Shown: positions 25,394 through 32,994, counted from the first letter of the stretch. The stretch is DNA of 34,733 nucleotides from a virus (IMGVR_UViG_3300042470_001211:1-34733), one strand, 5' to 3'. Notes: generated by a model from the letters alone, not told the origin. Program-made: numbers and translations.

Positions 25394-26578
25394 ATGAAAG
25401 AAAGACCAAATAAAAATATTATTGGAAATTCTTTTCCAATGACTTCAAATGTACAAGGAATTACATCGTTGCAGTCATGGCAACAATATAAAACCACACC
25501 TGCTTCACCAAGTCCATCACCCGCCCCAAGCCCAGGTCCCGCTCCAAATCCCGCCCCTGGCAAAACAAACAGCATCACTTATCTTGCAGTTGCAGGTGGA
25601 GGGGCAGGGGGTCCTGGGGGGCCTAACTTACCTATTAACTCAGGTTATGGTGGTGGAGGTGGCGGAGGGTTTTTATCAGGAACATTGTCACAAAATTTTC
25701 AAGCAGGTACTGTTTTTACAGTTACTGTAGGGGGTGGTGGCAGTGCAGGTGCTACGGGTGGACAAGGACAAGAAGGCACAAATGGTGGCGATTCTATTAT
25801 AGAATGTCCCGTTATGTTGGCAAGTATTAGAGCGTATGGTGGAGCACCTTCAAGCTCGCAAGTTGCGAGTACTCCACAGCAGCCTGGGGTGCAGACTAGA
25901 ATGGGTGGAAGTGGGGGTGGCGGTGGAGGATGGTACTCCCAACAACGCCAATTCCAAGGTGGTCCTGCAGTAGAAGGTCAAGGTAACGCAGGTGGTAACA
26001 ACGCTCCTACAGGAGGTATTAACCAAGGTGGCGCAGGAGGCGGGGGTGCAGGTGGTGCAGGTGGTAATGCAGCAGCATGGACTGCAGGCGGAGGTGGTTC
26101 AGGCGCACTATGGCCTGTTACAGGTGCGTATTATTCAGGCGGTGGCGGTGGCGGATCACGTGGAAACACACCCGCTCTTACTGCAAGATTAGGTGGTATG
26201 GCAGCAGGAGGTATTGGGGGTGGTGGTGCAGGTGGGTATGGACCAAATGGTACTTATGTCGCCCCAGGCCTGACTCCCGCAGTTAGAGCAAATTTCCCAA
26301 ACAATGCCTTATGCGCAGGGCAAAATGGTGGTACAAATCAGGGTGGTGGAGGAGGTGGAGCAGGTAGAAATGGTTTTGGTTCACCCGCACCCGCACAATT
26401 TACAGGCGACACATTCCCTGCTCGATCAGGTGGCGCAGGAGGTTCAGGCATTGTAATTGTGCAGTGGTCAACATCATTCCCTGCAGCAGCATCTACAACA
26501 GGATCTCCTACGTATAACGGTGGTGCAGGTGGCGTTCATAGGTATACATTTACAGGAAATGGTTCATTTACATTATAA
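25394..26578 (+). CDS. Second glycine-rich adhesin-like tail protein (394 aa)
   Basis: This is a paralogue of the previous gene. The N-terminal tag (RPNKNIIGNSFPMTSN, QSWQQ) and the C-terminal closing motif (GGSGIVIVQWST, TTGSPT, HRYTFTGNGSFTL) align, while the glycine-rich middle differs. A special feature is a Pro/Ser/Ala linker at residues ~36-56 (about ten prolines, PSPSPAPSPGPAPNPAPG) between the tag and the YLAVAGGGAGG region. A flexible or polyproline-II spacer is likely. It starts ten bases after the preceding stop. Receptor-binding adhesin is inferred. The pair may be alternative or hetero-oligomeric tips. Confidence 0.7.
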   Translation: MKERPNKNIIGNSFPMTSNVQGITSLQSWQQYKTTPASPSPSPAPSPGPAPNPAPGKTNSITYLAVAGGGAGGPGGPNLPINSGYGGGGGGGFLSGTLSQNFQAGTVFTVTVGGGGSAGATGGQGQEGTNGGDSIIECPVMLASIRAYGGAPSSSQVASTPQQPGVQTRMGGSGGGGGGWYSQQRQFQGGPAVEGQGNAGGNNAPTGGINQGGAGGGGAGGAGGNAAAWTAGGGGSGALWPVTGAYYSGGGGGGSRGNTPALTARLGGMAAGGIGGGGAGGYGPNGTYVAPGLTPAVRANFPNNALCAGQNGGTNQGGGGGGAGRNGFGSPAPAQFTGDTFPARSGGAGGSGIVIVQWSTSFPAAASTTGSPTYNGGAGGVHRYTFTGNGSFTL

Positions 26579-26583
26579 AGGAG
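26577..26583 (+). promoter_or_regulatory. Ribosome binding site AAAGGAG
   Basis: AAAGGAG overlaps the stop codon of the second glycine-rich gene and lies 11 bases before ATG 26595. It is one of the best such sites in the window. Confidence 0.6.
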
Positions 26584-26594
26584 ATTAAAAATTT

Positions 26595-27056
26595 ATGGCT
26601 CATTTCGCAAAATTAGATGAAAATAATAAAGTTATAGAAGTTAACGTTGTAAACAATGCAGTTTTACTTGACGAAAATGGTATTGAGAAAGAAGAATTAG
26701 GTATTCAATTTTTAGTTGAATGGTCAGGTGGTCATACTAATTGGAAACAAACATCATACAATGGTTCTTTTAGAACACGATACGCAGGTGTTGGATATAC
26801 ATATGATCCTGTTAGAGATGCATTTTTACGAGTAAAACCTCATCATTCATTTATTTTAGACGAGAATACCTTGGATTGGATTCCTCCAATTCCAAGACCT
26901 ATTTACGATCCTGAACAATATCATTATGATTATTATGATATTGATAAAGAAGAATGGGTTTTAGTACCTAATCCTCCACAACCTGATGATGAACAATACG
27001 CTAATTATTTTGACGAATTAAAAAGGGAATGGATAAGAATTCCACGAGATAGTTAG
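26595..27056 (+). CDS. Conserved marine-virus protein of unknown function (153 aa)
   Basis: MAHFAKLDENNKVIEVNVVN, then LDENGIEKEE, TNWKQTSYNGSFR, YAGVGYTYDPVRDAF and ENTLDWIPP belong to a small family that I recognise from many marine phages, where it is commonly encoded next to tail-fibre genes. The N-terminal half is the conserved core. The C-terminal third is rich in Asp, Tyr, Trp and Pro, with two short xxEEWVLVPNPP/xREWIRIP-like repeats. There are no catalytic motifs, signal peptide or membrane segments. A fibre-associated or assembly role is possible from context, but the function is unknown. Confidence 0.75.
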   Translation: MAHFAKLDENNKVIEVNVVNNAVLLDENGIEKEELGIQFLVEWSGGHTNWKQTSYNGSFRTRYAGVGYTYDPVRDAFLRVKPHHSFILDENTLDWIPPIPRPIYDPEQYHYDYYDIDKEEWVLVPNPPQPDDEQYANYFDELKREWIRIPRDS

Positions 27057-27070
27057 TAATTTTTTTACTA
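27054..27070 (+). other. AU-rich hairpin with T5 loop
   Basis: TAGTAA, TTTTT loop, TTACTA: a perfect 6-bp stem overlapping the stop codon of the 153-residue gene. It has the same design as the hairpin at 24359-24377. It may be a weak terminator or a 3'-end stabiliser. Confidence 0.3.
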
Positions 27071-27089
27071 CACATAATATCATGTAAAT

Positions 27090-27779
27090 ATGATTATTAT
27101 GAAAAAAACCCCTAAACTTATGGATGAAGTAAAATATGTAAAAGGTGACATGAATGAAAATGCAATGATTCATGATCCATATTTTAATGCACAAATGTCT
27201 GAAAATATCATCGATTACATACGAATATACTCAAATGTAATCGATGAAAAAAGTTGCAAAAAGTTTTGTAAAAAACTAGATAAATCAAAGCTATGGACTA
27301 CACATGCATATTACGATACAGTTAAGAAAGAAAACGTAGTATATGAAGATGAGTTAGAATGTATTTTTGATTATGGACTAGAACAAGAATTAGTCGATTT
27401 TAGTAAAGATTTAACAGATAAATTATGGCATGTTCTAAACTGCTATATAAACACCGATATTAAACTACCATGGTTTAATAGTTGGCAAGGTTATAGTCCT
27501 ATTAGATATAATAGATATAATATTAAAAGTAAAATGAGATTACATTGTGATCATATTACGACTATTTTTGATGGTGAACGAAAAGGTATTCCAACTTTAA
27601 CTATTTTGGGTAGTTTAAACAATGACTACGAAGGTGGTGAATTAGTATTAATGAATAATCGTATTTGTGAACTTAAAGCAGGATCTGTGGTAATTTTTCC
27701 AAGTATATTCTTATTTCCACATTTGGTTAGACCTGTAACTAAAGGAAGAAGATATTCTTTTGTTTCGTGGGTATGGTAA
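27090..27779 (+). CDS. 2-oxoglutarate/Fe(II) oxygenase, prolyl-4-hydroxylase-like
   Basis: The C-terminal half has the double-stranded beta-helix signature of the P4H-like 2-oxoglutarate/Fe(II) oxygenases. The iron ligands are H152-x-D154 (RLHCDH) and distal H211 (FLFPHLV), with R221 (KGRRYSFVSW) placed to bind 2-oxoglutarate; EGGELVL (181-187) is a typical core strand. The enzyme would couple oxidative decarboxylation of 2-oxoglutarate to hydroxylation of a protein or other substrate. Such genes are common in T4-like marine phages, with unknown targets. No clear ribosome binding site is present. Alternative in-frame ATGs lie at 27099 and 27120. The stop codon overlaps the next start by one base. 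Confidence 0.85.
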   Translation: MIIMKKTPKLMDEVKYVKGDMNENAMIHDPYFNAQMSENIIDYIRIYSNVIDEKSCKKFCKKLDKSKLWTTHAYYDTVKKENVVYEDELECIFDYGLEQELVDFSKDLTDKLWHVLNCYINTDIKLPWFNSWQGYSPIRYNRYNIKSKMRLHCDHITTIFDGERKGIPTLTILGSLNNDYEGGELVLMNNRICELKAGSVVIFPSIFLFPHLVRPVTKGRRYSFVSWVW

Positions 27780-28384
27780 TGGATATTATACAATTATTTC
27801 CTAAATGTGTTGGTAAGTTTGAACTTGATCGTGAATTAACAAAAAAAGAAAAAAAAGTATTAATAAATGCTTCACAACGACCAAATGAAGGTAATACTTC
27901 AAGCTTAGACAATTATATATTAGAAAACAAAGAATTAAAGAAGCTTAAATCTTTTATTCAAGAATCTATAGATCAATATTTTATAACAACTTTTTGCCCT
28001 AAAAAAGATACAGTTTCTTTAAGAATAACTCAATCATGGACTAATAATTCTAAACACACACAATATCATCATAAACATCAACATCCCAATTCGTTATTAA
28101 GCGGTGTGTTTTATATACAATCATCCGAAAACGACAAAATTACTTTTCATGATGAACCTTACGAACAACTTCGTATACCTCCTGCAACATTTAATGTTTA
28201 TAATAGTCCTTCTTGGTGGTTACCTGCAACACAAGGATTATTATATATATTCAAATCAAGCTTGACACACAGTGTTCCAAATGTTGTAGATAACCAAACA
28301 CGAATTAGCTTAGCTTTTAATACATTTCCTGTTGGTAGTTTGGGCGATGATTATGAACTAACAGGGTTGAAGTTAAAGGGCTAA
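27779..28384 (+). CDS. 2-oxoglutarate/Fe(II) oxygenase, TIGR02466-type
   Basis: The pattern MDIIQLFPKCVG, SWTNNSKHTQYHHKHQHPNS, LLSGVFYIQSS, THSVPN and RISLAFNTFPVG matches the putative 2OG-Fe(II) oxygenase family (TIGR02466, Pfam 2OG-FeII_Oxy_5). Candidate iron ligands are in the His cluster H97-H102 and at H164 (THSVPN); R175 (TRISLAFN) is the likely 2-oxoglutarate contact. I chose ATG 27779, which overlaps the previous stop by one base (TAATG), over GTG 27767, because the family N-terminus fits MDIIQLFP. Length is 201 residues. This fold subfamily differs from its neighbour, so the pair is not a simple duplication. Substrate unknown. Confidence 0.8.
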   Translation: MDIIQLFPKCVGKFELDRELTKKEKKVLINASQRPNEGNTSSLDNYILENKELKKLKSFIQESIDQYFITTFCPKKDTVSLRITQSWTNNSKHTQYHHKHQHPNSLLSGVFYIQSSENDKITFHDEPYEQLRIPPATFNVYNSPSWWLPATQGLLYIFKSSLTHSVPNVVDNQTRISLAFNTFPVGSLGDDYELTGLKLKG

Positions 28385-28402
28385 TATTAATTTTGCTATT
28401 AA

Positions 28403-28410
28403 GATAAATA
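28403..28410 (+). promoter_or_regulatory. T4-like late promoter element GATAAATA
   Basis: An exact (N)ATAAATA match in the 97-base gap before the 173-residue gene. A start about six bases downstream would give a leader of roughly 65 bases containing two hairpins. This is the best promoter candidate in the window, because it lies in a true intergenic gap. Confidence 0.55.
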
Positions 28411-28429
28411 CTATTGTTCCGTGTGAACT

Positions 28430-28468
28430 CATAACTACATGGGGTAGTTATGGCTCCTAGAACGAGCT
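28430..28468 (+). promoter_or_regulatory. Two tandem hairpins in the leader of the 28482 gene
   Basis: Hairpin 1: ATAACTAC (28431-28438), loop ATGGG, GTAGTTAT (28444-28451), extended by a C-G pair to 9 bp. Hairpin 2: GGCTC (28452-28456), loop CTAGAAC, GAGCT (28464-28468), with one G-U pair. The ribosome binding site AAAGGA (28469-28474) follows immediately. The structures may protect the mRNA 5' end or expose the binding site. Confidence 0.5.
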
Positions 28469-28481
28469 AAAGGAAATTATA

Positions 28482-29003
28482 ATGGCAAAGCTAAAAATTC
28501 AAAAAACAGGTAATATTGATGTTGGTATTCCTGCTCAAACAGAGGTAGGAAATATTGGTGTCGTTGGTGGTGCTAATGGCTTAGGTGCAGTCAGTGGTGG
28601 TAATACAATTCTTTGTGTTGCTAACATCGAATACTCAACAGGCAATTATGCAGCAGGTGATGCATACATTGTACGTCAAAAAGGTAAATCAAAGTTCTTA
28701 GTTGCAAACACTGCAGATCCTACACAAACACAAATTTGTATTCTTGTTAATGAAGCAGACGCAAACGTTGCTAATTTAACATCAGGACAAATGGCAATCC
28801 AAGGTATTGATGCTTCAGCAGCAAATGTTGCAATCTTTAGTATTATTAACTCACATGCTGAAGGTTTTGCACCTGACTATGTAGACAGTAACAATATTGG
28901 TAACATGGCAAATGCAACCGCATATCACGTTTCTTTTGTTGCAGCAAATGCAACACCACAAACAGGTTCTAACTTGACAATTATTCAAATTCCAAGTCAG
29001 TAA
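28482..29003 (+). CDS. Putative virion protein (173 aa)
   Basis: MAKLKIQKTGNIDVG, then DAYIVRQKGKSKFLVANTAD, ICILVNEADANVANLTSGQM and YHVSFVAANATPQTGSN. The YIVRQKGKSKFLV...CILV block resembles small abundant proteins of T4-like marine phages that are annotated as structural. I recall the pattern only loosely. The protein is Ala/Asn/Gly-rich with no membrane segment. It has its own late-promoter-like element, a structured leader, a good ribosome binding site (AAAGGA, 7 bases from ATG) and a strong terminator, so it looks like a separately and highly expressed late transcript. That fits a capsid or tail protein needed in many copies. Exact role unknown. Confidence 0.6.
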   Translation: MAKLKIQKTGNIDVGIPAQTEVGNIGVVGGANGLGAVSGGNTILCVANIEYSTGNYAAGDAYIVRQKGKSKFLVANTADPTQTQICILVNEADANVANLTSGQMAIQGIDASAANVAIFSIINSHAEGFAPDYVDSNNIGNMANATAYHVSFVAANATPQTGSNLTIIQIPSQ

Positions 29004-29019
29004 AAAGATATGCTTTAAT

Positions 29020-29043
29020 AAAACCCACAGCAATGTGGGTTTT
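29020..29043. terminator. Bidirectional intrinsic terminator
   Basis: AAAACCCACA, loop GCAA (GNRA tetraloop), TGTGGGTTTT: a perfect 10-bp stem with a T-run, followed by TTATTTT. On the minus strand the complementary A-tract also gives a T-run. It lies between the convergent 173-residue gene and the Nudix gene and can stop both. Confidence 0.9.
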
Positions 29044-29484
29044 TTATTTTATAGCATCATGAATTAATGCTATCTTTTGTTGAATTATATCGTAATTCAA
29101 TGTATTAAACAAACCACGATGTAATGGTTTTGGATATAATTGACTATCGCACCAACAATATCCTAAATGTTCATGATTTAACGTTGGAATAAATTCAGAT
29201 TGTACAAATGAATAAAAAGTATGATACACAAATCGTTTATCATCACTTGTAAATTGTTCAATGGGAAATAATTTTACTTCACTCGGCCAATAACCAATTT
29301 CTTCAATACACTCACGCTCTAACGCAGTACGTAAATTTTCACCACGCTCCACCTTCCCCCCAGGCAATCCCCAAGTGTTTATTTTCTTATCATTACGTAA
29401 TAAAAATAAGTGACGATTTGTATTTAAAGCGCAAAATAATATACCAACACTGTTGTTTAACTTGTTTAAATGACGATGTTCCAT
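29044..29484 (-). CDS. Nudix hydrolase (146 aa)
   Basis: A complete Nudix box is present at residues 43-65: G43, E49, R57-E58, E61-E62, G64 (GGKVERGENL then RTALERECIEEIGY), matching Gx5Ex7REUxEExGU. It is preceded by the usual NTWGLPGG. The family hydrolyses nucleoside diphosphates linked to another group X, using Mg2+. Phage members have been linked to mutagenic nucleotides, ADP-ribose, NAD, dinucleoside polyphosphates or RNA caps. The phrase LNNSVGILFCAL...LFLLRNDKK resembles MutT-like sanitising enzymes, but the substrate cannot be read from sequence. The start overlaps the 3' end of gp15 by 19 bases in another frame, so translation is probably coupled. An AAGG lies just upstream. Confidence 0.88.
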   Translation of the reverse strand: MEHRHLNKLNNSVGILFCALNTNRHLFLLRNDKKINTWGLPGGKVERGENLRTALERECIEEIGYWPSEVKLFPIEQFTSDDKRFVYHTFYSFVQSEFIPTLNHEHLGYCWCDSQLYPKPLHRGLFNTLNYDIIQQKIALIHDAIK

Positions 29485-31088
29485 GAACCTTGATTGTAAA
29501 ATCCCTCAAAAGATTTTGTCCATCCTGTATCCCTACCATATCGATATTGAACACTAGTGTACAAATTTACAACCCATTCAGGTCTTGTCGCTGCTTGACT
29601 ATCAAATGATACTTCCCAATTTGTTCCATTGTATTCGATAATATCATTTTGGTTAGCCATAATATCACCCCATGCACTTGACATATTATAAGTTGTAGTT
29701 AATATTCTAACACCATTGTCAAGATCTACAAGTGTTGGATTATCTACAGTTATCGTATTTGTCATGGTATCAATTGCTATAATTTTGGTATCTGCACTAA
29801 AAATAGCTTGCATACTTGAATTTCTTGCACTTACGATACTATCGATCCAATTACTTGATGCTGATAAATTCAATCCACTTACTGTTATAACAGTTGAACC
29901 TGCAGGTAATATTGATGGCTCCGCACATACTAAAACTTGTGACTGATCATTGCCCATACTATTTGTAATTAAATAACGTGTGCCTACAGTAGGGATCGGC
30001 AAATTCAACCCAGGCCCCTGCGCCAACGGATCCACCACACGATCAATAGCTTGTAATGTATTGGCAGGAATTGTGTCAGGGTTAATCGTAAAATTTAACA
30101 AACGATCATCGATAGGATCAAATGTAATCGTACCCATGATTTCAGTATCCATGTAAGGATTTTCTAGCGTTATCATCGAGATCCCAGGTCGTACCGTTCC
30201 ATAAACATTTAATACTGCTTTCCAATACAAATTAGTATTTGGGCTAGGAGGTAATTCTAGAGTATCATTACTAGGATACTGTGGTTGTTTTGCAGGTAAT
30301 ATTTGTAATGTATTACCTAATAATAAAACTTGATAACCATACGGTGTAACTTTTTGTCTTGTACCTAGCAATAATTCATCATCTTGCATATCACTTAGTG
30401 CGGTACCTTTATAGATACTATTAATTACTTTATAAATGACACCATACTTTTGTACTTTAATTGGGCTTGAAATCCATATTGGCATGTAAAATTTCCATGT
30501 CATAATATCAATAGGATTTGACGTGCCAATTGGAATAGTTCTACTTGTATAATTTAAACTTTCTTGGTATACAACACTTAATGAAGTCCAATCTATAAAG
30601 TTATCTGTACTTTGTATTTCTAACGATGGATTAAACAATACACCTAACTGTTCAAACAGTTGCATTTTTTGATTGTAGTTACTTGTCCAAAAATCAACCG
30701 TTACACTTAGACGATATGGTACAGGCATTAATCGTTTTATGTTAAACGCTTGTCCTTGTGTATTTTCATATTCTTGTGTTTCATTATTATATGTTCGTTG
30801 TCGTACAGATAAATTGTCAACAAAGTAAGGATCTTGTGTTCTATTTTGTTCGTAAGTTAACCCACTGATGTAGTAAGTAATTTGTGGTACAGTAGGTAAA
30901 TTACTTGGACTGTTGTTATTAATAATGTTGGCAACGTTTCTACTTTGATCGCCATACATAATTGGTACACGTTTTAGAATGGGATTACCATTAGGATCAA
31001 ACCCATCCTCTACATACCAATTACTCAATATCTTAGCAAATTGTATTAAAAATCTTCTAACTTGCTTATCGTAAAAAAACTCTGCCAA
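29466..31088 (-). CDS. 15: T4 gp15-like tail sheath stabiliser (540 aa)
   Basis: The N-terminal ~250 residues align by eye with T4 gp15. FFYDKQVRRFLIQFAKILSN matches the T4 YFYNSSFRRYATLMGDLFSN region, followed by RVPIMYGDQSR, then PQITYYISGLTYEQNR, PVPYRLSVTVDFWTSNYNQ, the FEQLGVLFNPSLEIQ segment and DIMTWKFYMPIW. In T4, a gp15 ring caps the finished tail and joins it to the neck. This version is about twice the T4 length: residues ~270-540 add a region without T4 counterpart, ending with GYQ/Ser/Thr-rich beta-like sequence. The start is TTG with a well-placed AAAGGA site 7 bases upstream. It lies 11 bases after the gp14-like gene, as in the T4 14-15 order. Confidence 0.88.
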   Translation of the reverse strand: MAEFFYDKQVRRFLIQFAKILSNWYVEDGFDPNGNPILKRVPIMYGDQSRNVANIINNNSPSNLPTVPQITYYISGLTYEQNRTQDPYFVDNLSVRQRTYNNETQEYENTQGQAFNIKRLMPVPYRLSVTVDFWTSNYNQKMQLFEQLGVLFNPSLEIQSTDNFIDWTSLSVVYQESLNYTSRTIPIGTSNPIDIMTWKFYMPIWISSPIKVQKYGVIYKVINSIYKGTALSDMQDDELLLGTRQKVTPYGYQVLLLGNTLQILPAKQPQYPSNDTLELPPSPNTNLYWKAVLNVYGTVRPGISMITLENPYMDTEIMGTITFDPIDDRLLNFTINPDTIPANTLQAIDRVVDPLAQGPGLNLPIPTVGTRYLITNSMGNDQSQVLVCAEPSILPAGSTVITVSGLNLSASSNWIDSIVSARNSSMQAIFSADTKIIAIDTMTNTITVDNPTLVDLDNGVRILTTTYNMSSAWGDIMANQNDIIEYNGTNWEVSFDSQAATRPEWVVNLYTSVQYRYGRDTGWTKSFEGFYNQGSWNIVI

Positions 31089-31095
31089 TTTATTA

Positions 31096-31101
31096 TCCTT
31101 T
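31096..31101 (-). promoter_or_regulatory. Ribosome binding site deciding a TTG start
   Basis: On the minus strand AAAGGA is followed after seven bases by TTG (31088-31086). The only in-frame codons between the upstream TGA and this TTG are TAT, GTA, AAG, GAT, AAT and AAA. TTG is therefore the likely start, supported by alignment with the T4 gp15 N-terminus. Confidence 0.75.
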
Positions 31102-32986
31102 ACATATCAGGTTGAATTCTTAGTGCATCACTCAGTGATTGGCGACTTGGTATGAATCCACCATCTGTTGTTTGTACTACTTGATCATTGTTAATGAAAC
31201 CACTTAACTGTGAACGATCACTTGCTGTAAATCCTGTAGTTGTTCTAACATTTTGACTAATCTCTACCCACAATGTTCCATCAAACCTGAACAATTTTTG
31301 TGGCAAATAATCAATGCGTAAGAAGTAATCACCTTGTTGTGGTGCAGCGGGGAATTGAATACCTGCACCTGTTGCTTCACCATTAGGTGCACTACCGTCT
31401 CCTGCCATATAACCTGCAATATATCCAAATGATAAGGGTGATACACGTTTAATAAACGTAAAGCGTGGATCATTATCAGCACGATAGTCTGCATCTTGCG
31501 TCACGATGCCAGCAAAGTTTGACGATACAACAATAATTTGCCCATCTGCCACTTCATTTTGTATAGGTTCACTTAATTCTACTGTTTGACTATCAATAAC
31601 ATTCACCACCCTTGTCCCAGGCAAGAACGGCTGCACCAACGCCCCAGGTGTATCTATCACTAGTAAGTTTGACAAATCTTGTGTTAAATTTTGTATACGT
31701 AAAATGTATGACCCACGAATATTGGTGTTACCCTGTGCTTTTACTTCAAAGCGTAAATATTCATCTGCATTGATATAAGTATTATCTGCAGTGCCATATG
31801 GTCCTGTTACAGGTCCCATTACAGTTGCTGCGATAACTAATGAACCATTAACTTGTCCACTGCCTGATGGTAGTTGTTCAGGAGCAATTTCTGCTTTTTC
31901 TAATGACAATGAAATAAATTTATCAATAGAGTTAGCTAAACCCTTTGATGCTGCAGCCATTGATCTAAATTGGTCTAATGCTCCTGCACTAATAGAAATT
32001 ACAGGACTTGCGTTAGTGTATAAGTCACTTGAAAAATAAATGATGGTTCCTCTAGTTGGAACAGGAGAACCATTATTAATAATAACATTAACAGGAGGAG
32101 CAGGTTGTCCATCAAGATAGGATGGTGCAACATATAGTTGGTCACGATTGTAACCACCTTTAGGTACAAGACGTGCTGCTTCTTCAAGATTTTTATTATT
32201 AATTTCAATATTTTTATTGTAGGTAGAAATAATATCTTTTAATTGTTGCTGTGTACTTAATTCCCAATAAACAAGATCAGGTGGAGGAATACCTGCAGGT
32301 ACGGGTTGCTTTGGTGTATAAACTTTATCACCATACATGACGGTGTAGCCTGGTTCGTAGGTTACGGTGTTGTTCCAATCACCCATAAAATTATCCGTAT
32401 CAATTGGTTGTCGTAATATATCTGCAAATTCTTGACTATCAACAAGTGGTTCTGCTTTTAGTCTCCACATATGCGGAAACCATGTTTGGCTAAAACCTTC
32501 ACTAGCAAAATTCCCATCAGTGACTTGATAAAACCTTCTTAATCCTACGGGAATGGTTTCATTTAATGGATGATAATCAATCAAGTGAGGTAATTCAAGC
32601 ACATCACCAACCATTAATTTTCTACCTAGTATGTCAATCATATCATTGTAATGTACAGTGATAAAAATAGTATCATTACTTAAAAACAATCCAAATTGAC
32701 TTAAATCGAAATCAATGTTAGACACGTTATAGTGACCACGTAAACGATATATGCTAGAATCGTATTTACGATCACGGTTTTCTAACCACATTAAGTCTTG
32801 AATATTAGTAGGATCTAACTGATCATAGACAGGCGTGGTAACGTCATTGTTGCGTGGATTATTTGATCCAATATACTTATGAATATAAAGATCAGTTGCT
32901 CCAACCGTGTACATTTCTTTGATTGTTTTATCAAAGAAGCGGTAATCATTTGATTTTTGTGGTCTCCACAGACTTAGTTTTGGCAT
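31100..32986 (-). CDS. gp14-like neck (head completion) protein (628 aa)
   Basis: Residues ~18-190 (TIKEMYTVGATDLYIHKYIG, FGLFLSNDTIFITVHY, GRKLMVGDVLELPHL, RRFYQVTDGNFASEGFSQTW and WRLKAEPLVDSQEF) resemble the gp14 neck protein of T4-like cyanophages: an early DIYYLP-like strand, an FG..LSDEITFTV strand, a GDLIxLP turn and an F-E-I/V-T segment. gp14 sits in the neck with gp13 and joins head to tail. The protein is much longer than T4 gp14 (256 residues). The extension (~200-628) includes a WNNTVTYEPGYTVMYGDKVYTPKQPV motif, similar to carbohydrate-binding or fibre-type WxxxxxYxxGDxVxYxGxxY modules, and a late PQQGDYFLRIDYLPQKLFRFDG segment. Adjacent gp15 supports the call. Homology is by eye, so moderate confidence. 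Confidence 0.6.
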   Translation of the reverse strand: MPKLSLWRPQKSNDYRFFDKTIKEMYTVGATDLYIHKYIGSNNPRNNDVTTPVYDQLDPTNIQDLMWLENRDRKYDSSIYRLRGHYNVSNIDFDLSQFGLFLSNDTIFITVHYNDMIDILGRKLMVGDVLELPHLIDYHPLNETIPVGLRRFYQVTDGNFASEGFSQTWFPHMWRLKAEPLVDSQEFADILRQPIDTDNFMGDWNNTVTYEPGYTVMYGDKVYTPKQPVPAGIPPPDLVYWELSTQQQLKDIISTYNKNIEINNKNLEEAARLVPKGGYNRDQLYVAPSYLDGQPAPPVNVIINNGSPVPTRGTIIYFSSDLYTNASPVISISAGALDQFRSMAAASKGLANSIDKFISLSLEKAEIAPEQLPSGSGQVNGSLVIAATVMGPVTGPYGTADNTYINADEYLRFEVKAQGNTNIRGSYILRIQNLTQDLSNLLVIDTPGALVQPFLPGTRVVNVIDSQTVELSEPIQNEVADGQIIVVSSNFAGIVTQDADYRADNDPRFTFIKRVSPLSFGYIAGYMAGDGSAPNGEATGAGIQFPAAPQQGDYFLRIDYLPQKLFRFDGTLWVEISQNVRTTTGFTASDRSQLSGFINNDQVVQTTDGGFIPSRQSLSDALRIQPDM

Positions 32987-32994
32987 GATTTATA

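Noticed and set aside
25449-26286. Short plus-strand frames inside the second glycine-rich gene
   Set aside because: Alternative frames of GGT/GGA-rich DNA; translations are low-complexity without ribosome binding sites.
24388-26578. Diversity-generating retroelement target in the glycine-rich adhesins
   Set aside because: No reverse transcriptase, template repeat or accessory gene was seen in the window. One outside cannot be excluded.
27083-27090. TGTAAATA as a late promoter for the first oxygenase
   Set aside because: It overlaps the start codon, so a transcript from it would lack the first ATG. It could serve only the downstream ATGs at 27099 or 27120.
27767-27769. GTG start for the second oxygenase
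   Set aside because: ATG 27779 overlaps the previous stop by one base and gives the family N-terminus MDIIQLFP; the extra four residues have no support.
28385-28481. tRNA gene in the gap before the 173-residue gene
   Set aside because: Two simple hairpins are present but there is no acceptor stem, T-arm consensus or CCA-compatible cloverleaf.
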